DNA from: Amblyomma americanum
Lineage: Eukaryota; Arthropoda; Arachnida; Ixodida; Ixodidae
DNA length: 64,000 nt
NCBI RefSeq assembly: GCF_052857255.1
Contig: NC_135505.1
Coordinates: 137,324,356 to 137,388,355 of the forward strand
Direction: 5' to 3'
This document shows, piece by piece, positions 1-24,700 of this stretch (position 1 is its first letter; each line of letters starts with the position of its first letter). The position numbers and the translations under genes are program-made. The notes beneath the pieces are model-generated. The model had not been told where the DNA came from. It saw nothing but the letters and a program-made list of their open reading frames with translations, and did not search any database.

Positions 1-885
1 GGAAGCTGGCGCATAAAATTGTGGCCGAAATTTAGGGTCGTTAAATATGGGAGTTTTTGTCATAAATCTATAAATAATTTATGGAAACGATCATTTATTT
101 ACTCTTGCAGCCAATGTAATAAAGGGACCATGAAATGGCATTTACTGAGGTCAAGAACAGGGCACGACTGACTGGTATTCCATCACTGGCCACTGCTTCG
201 CCAAATTTCTTAAGCTAGCTTCATTAACACGGAAGATATCAGCGATTAAAAAATGATGATCCTATTTCTCCCGGTCCACTAATATAGAACAATGTGCCAT
301 AAGAAAAAAATAAACAGGTCGGAACTACACCCTGCTTCATCATCATCATCATCATCATCATTATGATGAATGAGAAGACTCGCCCAGATTGACCATTCAA
401 ACCATTGAATAGTGGGGGGGGGGGGGGGGCGGAGGGGGCTAATAACGCGGTCGCCCAAAATCGGTTGCGACCAGTAACTTCGTGAAATTATTTCTAAATT
501 TTACCTCCACGCACACCCTTCCAATTCGACTTGAATACTCAAAAAGATCACCTGTAAGCATTTGTTGCACTAGAATATGACTACCAAAATCATTTCACGC
601 TCCCTTTGAGAAGTGGCTTATTCTGGACACTGATGTATGACGTTGCAGGCCGACAACAGTATTAGCGATGCAGGACATTATAGAGTATTAGAGGTAGTAG
701 TTTTGAAGGCTCTGGCATCAGGAACAGAAGCTACATTCCATAGCGTTCGGCTCTAGATTTAGTACGCAGTATGGTCCGTGCTTACTGAACGCCTTAGACC
801 ACTCAGCCATTGCCCAAAGTTTAATCACTACATATAGTTTCCATTTAAACGTATAAACCACATGTCGGGCACAACAAGTGTACTA
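1..885. other. Gene-less flank
   Basis: No coding exon is recognisable on either strand. The stretch holds a short (ATC)n run near 337-360 and a 16-base G run at 414-429. The rest looks like unique AT-rich DNA. Confidence 0.5.
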
Positions 886-1000
886 CTTTTTGAGGACTAC
901 AGCGCGGTTGCAACACGGGCAAGAAAGATTGGCACAAACACAGGGCCTGTGTTTTTGTCAATCTTGTCCGTGTTGCGTCCGCGCTGTAGCCCTCAAAAAC
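886..1000. repeat. Long imperfect palindrome (MITE-like hairpin)
   Basis: The left arm, beginning ctttttgaggactacagcgc, is matched in reverse by the right arm ending gcgctgtagccctcaaaaac. The centre is cacagggcctgtg. The arms are about 55 bases with a few mismatches, so the single strand could fold into a near-complete hairpin. It looks like a small non-autonomous element or fold-back, but no target duplication was established. Confidence 0.6.
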
Positions 1001-1123
1001 GTTGAACCAACAACAACATATTAGGTGTACTACCACGCGAGCCTCTCCCAGAAGATATGGCATGCATCAGCGGCTGCAGGATACTCGGCGCTCTCCAAAG
1101 CATTGTGTTACCGACGGCGATTG

Positions 1124-1442
1124 TCACCATAAATGAGTAGACCGTTCGGCACTTCGAGTAGAGCGCACCCTATTTCCACCCTCGGTAAGAGACGCCGCGG
1201 GAATGTTCTCAATCCTAGAACCACATATGACTTGGATCCGATGTACAGGAGAAGGCGGCCATCGGAGGGCTTTGGCTGGTAGGGGTGGTACTATTCCGCG
1301 TAAGAAGTGTCGATATGCTCCTCGAGAGTCTGTACGAAATGTGTGGTTTGTGTTCAGAGCGGTGATGTGTGCCACGACAAGAGCTACGGCGAGGGTCTCA
1401 GCCTCTAGAGGGGTTACTTTCGTGTTGAAGCGGCGCCTGTGA
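1124..1442 (-). mobile_element. Degenerate LINE fragment, RNase H-like segment
   Basis: The minus-strand reading contains an EAETLAVALVVAH segment followed by FRTDSRGAYRHFLRG. This resembles the second and third blocks of the RNase H domain of non-LTR retrotransposons, in which a Glu helix is followed by TDS. The frame runs on to an eroded HxxxI..S segment without the expected WVPGH..GNE block. Neighbouring sequence up to about 1700 gives related pieces in other frames. It is a dead copy lying just downstream of gene D. The clade is not assigned. Confidence 0.45.
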
Positions 1443-1864
1443 TTGTGCCCGGAAGGTCGATTACGCTGATGTGGCAGGGTGTTCTTGGGTTGGGGTCATT
1501 GGAAGGGTCATATACAATGTCTACGTTCTGTTTCCGAAAACCTTAGAGGTATTTAGTTCGGGTTGCCCGTCTGCCCAGGTGTGTGTGGGACTCCATACTT
1601 CGCAGTACTGGTTCGAAGTCAAAGCTGGCTGTGTGGGTACTAAGGGAGCGTAGCTAAGGTATGCGCAGGGCGGGGGTGTAGTTTCGTATCCTAGTGATTG
1701 TAACACTCAGCAGTCATGTCGGGAGTTGTTGCCCCGTCACGTATGTATTCCATATGTAGGTCCTACCCTGGAGGCAGGAAGGGCCTCCAGGCCACACCTG
1801 CCCTAATGAGGAGGAGGGAGTGGGAGTCGTAAACAACACAAAAATAGCACACAAAAAGAAAAAG

Positions 1865-1870
1865 TTTAAT
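1865..1870 (-). terminator. Candidate polyadenylation signal of gene D (ATTAAA)
   Basis: The plus strand tttaat reads ATTAAA on the minus strand, about 190 bases past the gene D stop codon. It is the nearest signal-like hexamer seen there. Confidence 0.35.
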
Positions 1871-2061
1871 GTAGCCAGCATAGCCCCGCTGTTCAGTCAT
1901 TGCGTTTCCTTCCTCTTTGTCGTAGCCTACTGTGAGCTTCAAGACAATCGAGAGGACGGCGCCGACTGTTCTCACCAGCCAAGAGCTTGCTCTGAGAAAA
2001 AGGAGGAGAGAGAAAAATGGGCAGTGCCCTGCACGCAAGTGTGCCGATAGCAGGCGGCTCC

Positions 2062-15177
<13,116 letters not shown>

Positions 15178-15186
15178 GTCGACCAC

Positions 15187-18100
15187 CGCGGCCAGAGGAA
15201 AAGAGCCAGCGGAGCTTCGGCGTGCAGCGCAGAGTGCTAAGTGTTGTCGGTCACATTTTGAGAGACTAGAGGATATAGAGAACTGTGATGACGATGATGA
15301 TTCGGTGGTCGTTGGTTTCGGATGATGATGTGTAGGGGAGATTGGTCCTCATGAAAATGGGACAAAAAGAAAAGTTAATCAAGAAAGAGAAACATCGTAC
15401 TCTGTTGAACTTCTGGGTTCTTTCTTTTAATCACGTATTTGATTAAACCGGATTTCTGTTTGCATCTGTAGTTTCCTATTCGTTAATCTGGTGCTGACGA
15501 TGATGATGATGAGGCTATACTCGAGTTGGCTAGGTGGTGCCGGAAATAAAACAAAAATAAAGAAGAAATCGCTTCGGGGACAAACAAAGCGTGATGGCGA
15601 TGCCAGCTATACCCTTTCAGTTGGTTTAGCGGCAAAAAGTGGCTAGATGGCACCGACTGTGCTCATAAGGTGGTGAAGCAGGTTGTGTCAGGTGGGCAAA
15701 CCAGCTCTAACGTTCCTCCAAAAAATTTCTCTAGGCAACAGTACCAAAGTGACGAATTAAAAACGTAAAAGACATCGCACGTGGAAAGAAAGAAGAAATG
15801 GTTATTGTGTCCCTCCCCCTCTCCCCAGCACGTACGTTGTGCTTCCCTTCGGGATGCGCGCCGGAATGGCATAGCTTGTTCACACAGTTTTCCAACTCCT
15901 TAAAAGAGCGAATCTAAGATGGGCCTGTTCCGGCGAAGATACGGACCAGGTATCGCGCCCCTGCACCCAAGTGAGATTTGTTTTTGCTCGAAAATTGAAC
16001 TTACCTTAACTATTTCAAACACAGACTCACTTCTAGTAACCTGCCTATATAGAGCCGTCCTTACTAGCTCCAGCCTTTGGGTCCAACGGGTGCACTGGTA
16101 CACAACTTCTCGTGCACACGTTGTCTGCCTGTATGCGCAAGGTTTCATCCAACTGGACTCGCCTTAAACCGCACACTACCTTTAAGAGGCTTACTGCACT
16201 CAGTGTCATGTGTACGGCCTCCCTCCCAGAAACCAAATCGCACGGAGGTATATACGGAATAGGATTTATTCATTGGTTCTCAAAACCATGCAACCGTAAG
16301 TCTATGAAGCCTGTAAACCAGGTGCGAAAGTGGACGCGCGCTGCTATTTACCCATATTTCGCGCTACAGTCATTCATGGCTCACAACCAGCAAAACCTCC
16401 TGCTTCATTTTTTTTAAATCGAGTAAGGTGATAGTGTCTGTCTTTTTTTTTGCGTGCAAGGTAAGTTCACTCTGCACACAGAGCGCCAGAAACATAAAGA
16501 ACTGGAAAAAAATTTATGGGGAGAGTATGTCCTGTAAATCTTTCTCTTTGTACATAGCTTGCTTGTGTAGAGCCGTATTTAGGATAATAACTCCAGTTTT
16601 CTCTCCTTTGTCAATTGTTGTCATAGATGTGCATGTCAGAGTAAAGTGAGCTCACGGCAGATTTTTTTGCGTGGTGTCCGGGACACGACTGGTGTCTTGG
16701 TATATGGTTTACTGTTGCTGCAGTGACGTGCGATAAGCTCCACGTAAAACTTTATGAACCCACCGTATCAGTGATTGTCCTTAGTTCAAGAGGCAACTCG
16801 AGCATTTATTGACATTAGTGAAAGAAGCAAAGCCAGACTTTCTAACTAGTGAAACCACGAGCTCTGATAGGCCAAGTAAAATACCTGGAAGGTGCTCTTA
16901 CCCCTCCGAGAGAGGATTTACTGCCCACTTTTCTAAGGTGCCGCAGTTGACCCAACAATAGCGTTGTCTCATAAAAAAAAAAGCGTTTTCGCCTTAGCGT
17001 TTTTATGGAGGAAAAACGCTAAGGCGCCCGTGTGCTGTGCGATGTCAGTGCCCGTTAAAGATCTCCAGGTGGTCGAAATTATTCCGGAGCCCTCTACTAC
17101 GGCACCTCTTTCTTCCTTTCTTCTTTCACTTCCTCATTTATCCCTTCCCTTACGGCGCGGTTCAGGTATCCAACGATATATGAGACAGATACTGCGCCAT
17201 TTCCTTTCCCTAAAACCAATTATTATTATTATTATTATTAACAGTTTATAAGCTTTTCCCGAAAACACTGTTCCGAACGCTGTTCCCGAAATGCTTGTAT
17301 CGTACGTATAGCGATGATACACTCATTGACGCTCACCTTATTGATACAAGCGACCGATGGTTAATAGCATACGTGTAGCAAGTGCAAGCTTGTGCAGATG
17401 TGTGATCGAGATAACTTTTTTTCTCAGATAGTGGCATGGCGATGAATACTCTGATGTAAGATACTTGAAGCTACAATTTAGTCTCTGTAAAGTGTATCAC
17501 GTTACAGCTACACCATCCGCCAATTTCTTTGTGGCCTATCAAAACAGCTTCAGTAATAAGCCTTTTTACAGAAAAGCACTTCATGCTTTATTGAGCTTTT
17601 AAATAAAATTTTGTGGTCGCGCCGGACTTCGGTACTAAGCATGACCACGGGCTTCTATTATACGGTAGCATTATAACTCATCGAGCTTGATCAGGAAAAA
17701 TGGTCCGATAATTCAGCCTCCACAAACTAACAACTCATGGGCAACTCACTGTCTTGTGTCACCTTCTTGAGAATACTTATTTGCGGTCACTGCCCGCTGA
17801 GAAGTTAATTTCTCACAGATTTGTGCAGAGCGCATAGAGGGTATGTGCTCTTACTATGGTGGACCGTGAAGTCCACTTGAAATCTATATTTCGGTACTGC
17901 CGGCAAATGCTTTAATCAACTCGGCGGCAGATCTTCAGCAGGATGCATGTCATCACATAATGCGTCTGCTGGTACAACACCACGGAATTTAATTACTTAG
18001 GCCTAACATCACCGCCGGTGTCTAATGAGAACACGGCTCAGCGACTTTCGTTTCAATGTTTCAGTGAAGCACGTGGTTTAAATTTGGGGACCGGACACCT

Positions 18101-18421
18101 GCACCTCCTGAGGGTATGACTTGTCTTTGAGGATTGCGAGCATCCTATTATCGGCGTCACGTATTGTCTATTTCTTCTCTCCTCCTCCCCACGGAACTTT
18201 TCCTACGCCTAATATATTTCTTGATCATTTTTTGTCCACGCAAAAAACACTTGTCGTCCAACCATGATAGGCATTTCCTACGCCATTTCCTCTTTTGGTG
18301 CCAGTGTGTCCTCCAGGCCTCTTCCGTCGGGGACCATGTCTCAGTTAGAAGAGGTGCCTGTTTTTCTCCATCTTGCACCAAAATTTATCGTCAGTCCATC
18401 CGCCCAGCGCCATTGACGTTT
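15187..18421. other. Intergenic region between genes D and A
   Basis: No exon is recognised. It contains short (GAT)n runs near 15285-15510, a truncated SINE (listed) and, near 17988-17993, an ATTAAA on the minus strand that could serve as the gene A polyadenylation signal. Confidence 0.5.
16980..17241 (+). mobile_element. SINE, tRNA head missing, (ATT)n tail
   Basis: From tttttatggaggaaaaacgc through 'ggtggtcgaaattattccgg' and 'tgagacagatactgcgccat' to (ATT)n it matches the intact SINE at 63354-63669 almost base for base. The tRNA-like head is replaced by a short inverted piece (gcgttttcgccttagcg). Confidence 0.85.
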
Positions 18422-18732
18422 TCAGTTGAGGTACGTAACCGAGTCGAAGATTGAGAACATCCTCTTGCCCGCCAACTTGTTGTTCCGGTTGTTCAGCCTG
18501 TTGTTCAGATCGTTGATGTCATTCTGGCCTGTGGGGAAGGGTGGCTCCGGAGTGAGTGGCACCGGCGGTGTTATGGGCGGTCCTCCGAGCTGCAGGATTC
18601 CGGGAGAAGTGGGCGCCGGCGAGATGGAGCTACCGTTGCTCTCCGTGCCCGTGAGCGTCCTCAAGGAAGGTCTTGGCCTCGACCTCGTCGTCGAGCCACG
18701 GCCCCTCTTCGCGCATGGAGGACGCTTTGTAC
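18422..18732 (-). CDS. Gene A exon 4 (RGRG segment and C-terminal box)
   Basis: After a ttgacgcag acceptor it reads GTKRPPCAKRGRG, TTRSRPRPSLRTL, a Pro-rich linker, then GQNDINDLNNRLNNRNNKLA, GKRMFS and a stop at 18422. The box matches GQNEIEDLANKMSNRNNRLA in gene C. Confidence 0.75.
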
Positions 18733-21700
18733 CTGCGTCAACGTGAAGCGCGAACGTTCAACTTGGAGCCAAACTTAGGCAATGAGAAATCAGGGTGCAT
18801 TTATAGACATATGTTTTTTGTAGCTTGTTTAGAGCACACTCCCAGTACACCAAGTCGCAAGACCTCTACAGGGGCGGCCAAAGAGAGTTTCAGCGTTTGA
18901 AAGTTTCCCGCGATTTCCACAGAGAAGATATTTGCCCTTCTCGGGTTCATACTTAAGCGCATCAGCCGCATGTGGCAATTCACATCTATAAGCTGTTTAT
19001 TAACTTTGGCTAGGTAAGCCATGACAAGAGGTTCATCACCGAAGCGGGCTTTGAAATATAACGGTCGGGATTGTATATCTGCCCAAGCGAAATCGCCCAC
19101 TCCTAGCTGTTCCCCGTGAAGCACTTGAGCATAGGTAAAGCTTTCTTTGCCAAGATAAATCAGCGAGCCTTACTACTTCTCATGCCCCCAGGAAATTTAT
19201 CATCACCAAGAGGAGGATAACAATAGGGCAGGTTAGTGTCACTCAGATTATCTCCACAGCCTTAGAAAGCTGTCGGCTGCAGCGCCACCGCTCCGCCTCC
19301 AGACAAATTTCACGGGGTACACAAACTGGTTACTTTTGGCAAAGGCGACAAATCCTAAATATAAAGAGCGCCTGAAATCCTACGCACATTCCTCTTGCTA
19401 AGAGGTGAACGCTAGAGCTTTACATGCAACATACAACAAAAACGCCAAAGCTTTCGGAAAGGAAGAAGTCCCGGTCTCCAAGTTTTATATGTAGAATATT
19501 CATGCTGTACAGGTTCTCTTCCAGAGGAGACATTAGGAAATAATTTTTCTCAACTTAGTTTTGTTCACGCAGTTTGTTTTTTAGAATAACAAATTACTCT
19601 TATGCTGCGAGCGAACATTCTGAGCATCGGAGGACGTCTCACCTGGCAAATTGTGGATTGGTGTTACTCATGGAGTCACTTCAAAACGCACTGTGTAAGG
19701 TCCTCGAAGCTTCATTTGACTACGACTGAAGGGAGACGCGGCCGCGACTAAACGCTGCATCCAGGTTGGCGATAATAACACTTCAAGAGGATCGAGTATT
19801 TTCTTGCCTGCGACGTGACTGGCACTGCGGCCGGCTCGTGAAATTCCTCGGCCCCTTCTCCCGCTTCCAGAGGGTCCAGGATTGATGCTGGGACCAGAAG
19901 TGACCCTAGACGTGGAGGCGCTTCCCCCCGTGCCTTCGAACGTCAGGTCTATCAAAAAGGAGTCATTGTCTTCAAATGGCCGGTACCTGTGACGAGAAAA
20001 AAAACAACTAAGCACACATAGGTAGGCATTAGACGCTTTTAGCATACCGGAGACGTACTGCCGGAAACGTATACCGGTTTACCTGACTCATCTCGCGCAT
20101 GCGCAGTGGTATTGTTGGGATGAGGAGGAGCCACTGCGCGTGCGCAGACGGCGTCCGGTAAACCGGTATACGTCTTAGGTAGTACGTCTCCGGTATGCTA
20201 AAAACGTCTATTGTGTTGTATAGCATGGTATGCTACGGTATGGTATGGCATGGTAAAGCGACTCTGAGGGACGCCGTAGTGGAGGGCTCCGGATAATTTC
20301 GATGGTATGGTATGGTATGGCATGGTAAAGTGACTCTGAGGGACGCCTTAGTGGAGGGCTCTGGATAATTTCGATGGTATGGTATGGCATGGTAAAGCGA
20401 CTCTGAGGGACGCCGTAGTGGAGGGCTCCGGATAATTTCGATGGTATGGTATGGCATGCTAAAGAGACTCTGAGGGATGCCGTAGTGGAGGGCTCCGGAT
20501 AATTTCGATGGTAGTGCATGGTATGGTATGGTATGGTATAGTATGGGAGGTATAAAGTCCCGAAGCGACACATGGTATGGTATGGTATGGTATGGGAGGT
20601 ATAAAGTCCCGAAGCGACACATGGGCTATGAGGGACGTAGTAGGGGAGGGCTCAGGAATAATTTCTACCGCCGAGAGCACCTCAGCGGGTGCCGACATCC
20701 ATAGAACACGGCGGTCTTTTTATGATTCGCCTCTACAAAAATGTGGCCGTTGCGGCTGGGACTCGATCCCACGACCTTCGGCTGAGCAGCGTAACCCATA
20801 GCCATTAAGGCAAACCAGCACCTTGTAAAGAGAGACAAAGAAAGAGGGAAAGAAAGAAAGCAAGAAGGAAAAAAAATAAAATGACTGAGCAACAAAACAA
20901 GACAGAGAATAGTGCCATTACCACAAGAATTCTCGTCTAAGCAACAAAACGGGGGCCAAAGATGTCAGGAATTTTTATTATCGTAAAAGTGGCTGCCTTG
21001 AAAAACACTTCCTGAGGACACGCTTTCGTTGTTTGCAAACACAAATTGGTGCTGTCGCAAGAATTTATAGATTTACGCGAACGCTACACCATTCACTTTC
21101 AAGCCGTGAGACAAACTTCTGTTGCCCTTAAGGTAGCTGTCGCAACCATTTTCGGCATATTTGCACAAGCTCTGGTCCTTACAATTTACAACTTCACCTA
21201 TCTTACGCGTTCTGTCCGAAAATACGAGAGCATTTTCTGCTGGAACAACTCGAGGAACTGTTCGCCCCGTTTTTCGCCTGAGTAAGCGTTTTTTAACGAA
21301 GTCTCTTCACTTTATAGTGCACGAGATGTGGAGCACTCTATATATGCAGCTCAGTAATAAACATGTTTGGAAGGTCCAATTCAAGATTCGTGTTATACTC
21401 AATACATATCACTAAGCCCCATACAAATAAATTTAAAGATGTATTCACCATGCCATGAGTCCGTGTTCAAGACAGTATTGCGGGCTTTCTTCCTTACCCT
21501 CTTTCTTTCGCAGACCAATAGAAGGAAAAAGGAGCCTTGCAAACATCCTGGTTTAAACGAGTACGGCATTAACGCACGGAGCTCCGAATGGCGTGCGGTA
21601 TGGTGACCAATGTGACCTAAGTTACGCAAACGCACAAGCCATAAACGCACCAACGGAAACAGCAGTAGGGCACAGTGCTCTCGCATTCATAACACGTAAG

Positions 21701-24700
21701 CCGATTTATGTGCCCCCAGTAGTTTTTTTTTTCCCCCGAAGAAGTTGCTCCCAGCGTTTTGAGGGCGCATCTCCAAGGATTATACCTCACCACTTATATA
21801 CTTTCATACATTCGCCGCTTATAACCCCACCCAGGGTGTCCTGTCTACAACTCGCAATGTACTGAGGCTGATATTTACCACTAGTTGTGGGTTTGCCCGG
21901 CGCTGAAGCCAACGAGAATTCGCCACCTGGTAGCAGCGGGTCTCTCGCCGGACAACCCATCCTCATAAATTGCTTGGACGCAGGGGCCACATCACCGCTC
22001 CCTCCTAGCCTTCATTAGATCGGTCTACCTTTTCTCCTTCGCTTTACGCCCACCCACTCTTTTCTTTGCCTTCTACGTTACTAACTCGCCTAGTGCCCTG
22101 AGGTAATAAAAAAAATTATCGATCACATCGGCTACCCGCATTGGAAGAATACGCAAGCGTTGACGCCTCCTCGACACTGGTCGCCTTTCAAATTTGGCGT
22201 CATGGTTGTTTTCTCGTTCACTTGATTGATTGGTTATCGATTAACTCTGATTATACCCTCGTTTCATCCCGACAACGATTTCAAGCTTTCAAATTTTCCG
22301 CCACGCTTCGTTCCGCCGACTCACTATATACCCGTCCAGTCTATTTACCCGTCCATTACCTTTTGCTTCTCATTAATTACCTAATTGCATCTAATTTATC
22401 ATTCTTCTTTTCTATCCCCTGGTTATGTATCGATCACTTATCACTGGTCACGTGATTGCCCATTTCGAGTTTTCAAACTTGGCGCCATGCTTTGGCTCCG
22501 TCTACACTTCCGGTTTTTAAATTTGGCGCTGCGCTGTAGCTCCGCCTACTTCCGGCGTTTTCTAAATTCGCGGCACTTTTGTCTCTTACCCCGCCCACTT
22601 TTTAGACACTTTTGGCTTATATTATTTTATTATTCATCCGATTTGGAAATTTTTTTTCGGGCAGCATCATCACATCACCCTCTTTCGATTACAGCCACTC
22701 ATTTGACGCTGCCTCTTCTGAGTTGCCCAGAACTGCTGCCGACACACTTTGCGGACAGTATCCCCGCCGACATAGCCTAGTAAAGCTTTCGCTTTAATAA
22801 CGTTATCAAAAAAAGTTGGCAGTGGCATAGCTCGGCTCTGCCAGGATATGCGTAGCGAAAGCTAAGGCATAGCTTGGTTAGCCTTGGTTAATCTTGATTG
22901 CAAGTCCAGGTTAGTCTGGTTGTCTGGCTAGTTGTCACGTGGTTCGTCACGCGGTTGGTCACGTGACCAGTCACGTGGTTGGTCACGTGGTGCGGTGCGA
23001 GCACGGCGAAACTGCGAGTTCGTGGCCAATGTATAGATTTCGCTACACAAAAAAAATACCTCGGAGGACTAGCAGGGAAGATGAAGGGCCGTATCGGGTT
23101 GTAGATGAGGCTGCTGTCACGCCTCGGCAGGAGAGTCGGCAGCTTCCGACCCCCGCGCGCCGCAGTAGCAGAGCCCCTGCGGTCCCTGCCGTGGAACTTT
23201 CGCCTCTCGCGGACCAGCGCCCCGTGCAAGTGAACGTTCTCGTCCTGTAGAGTTCTCAGTTCGTTCCTCAGACTGAGCCTCTTGTCGCTGAGCGCGTCGG
23301 CCACCGACTCCATCTGCGAGATCATCTTGCTCACCTGCGGCAGGGTCGCCAGGTTCGGTTTATGAATGAAGTCAGTTAATCAAGCGTTTGAATTTCAATT
23401 TCGGTTTATTTCTGTGCGCACTACATGAGTAGATGGAAGAAAAAGGTGTTTTTATACAGTTTGGCCAGCTCCGATCCTCTTCACAGATACCGGCCACGGG
23501 GGGCGGATTTCGATGGAGGCGAAATTCTAGACGCCTGTGTTCTCTGCGATGTCTGTGCATGTTAGAGAACCCCAAGTGGTCCAAATTTCCGGAGCCCTCC
23601 GCTACAACGCCCCCATAGCTTGAGTCGCTTTGGGTCGTTAAACCCCCATAAAACCAAAACCAATCCATCCCCTTTACAAGAGCATGGCATCGGCACATAT
23701 TTTATACAAGGAATAAGCCCTCTTGCACTATAATTAAAGAAAAACAAAAAGGTCACAACCAATCAGACGTGCATTCAGTAACACGCACATCAGTATATTA
23801 TCGACAGAGCACGAACAAATAAAAAATAGGTTTACAAAACTAACTGCTTTATTTACCTTATGATAAATTTTCAATGTTAATTCCACCTTCCCCGAAAAAA
23901 TTTAGCCTTTGAGGCACTGTTGTAGAAAACAGTTTCGTATCATTATTAGCCTGTAAACAGAGCGTAAACCAGAAATCAGGATTCCGCGTTTGATAAAAAT
24001 GACTATTTGCTCTAGAATATGCAAAGTTTTATAGTTAGTTTCTTGCTGCAGAATGACCTACAGATATGGAGAAAACATTTTCTTTTCAGGAGCTTTTTTT
24101 CTTTTCATAAGAATGTTGTCCTAGCTGTTCAGAGACTGGGTTATACGATCAGATGATACGCTTCAAATGTATCTGTGAAATAAAAGTAATTTTCTGTGTT
24201 CACTTAATCTTCTTAATTAATGTTTTTATTTGGTATGGAAATCAAATAACCTGCATACGATTCAAAAATTGACCGAAATCTTACTTTACAGTACGTGGCG
24301 TCAGTAAGAAAATAAATCAAATATAAGAGACGTGTCAAGTAAGCCTCGCTCAAAGAACAAGAGCAAAACTTGGGAGGAGGCTGGAGAGCTCAAACGGTAG
24401 CCATTAGAAGGAATATACTGTGGGCACCTCAGCACAAGTACAGGTGAGGACAGAAATTAAACAAGCACAGTATGGCTATGTATCTACGCATAGGCGTTGC
24501 TGAATGGAAAATCGGGAGGTGCGGATTGTGCAGGCTTCTTCTGAATACTGTTTCGGATTCTCTTGGGCAAAAAATTACGTGATGATTTCAACTAAGGCAA
24601 GAATGACTGCACCTATGACAGAATATCGTGCTCCGTTTAATTATGTCTGCCCAGGCAATATGCACTTTGCTCTGCCTTGTGCGCAATCCTTTCGGCTTTC

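Larger units (their letters stand above)
19987..23059 (-). other. Gene A intron 2, repeat-filled
   Basis: A phase-2 intron of about 3.1 kb. It contains a MITE ending 44 bases from the exon 3 acceptor, a composite SINE/TGGTATGG array, a SINE, a LINE piece, a tandem AAATTTGGCG-type region and a 12-bp CACGTG minisatellite, all listed separately. Confidence 0.6.
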
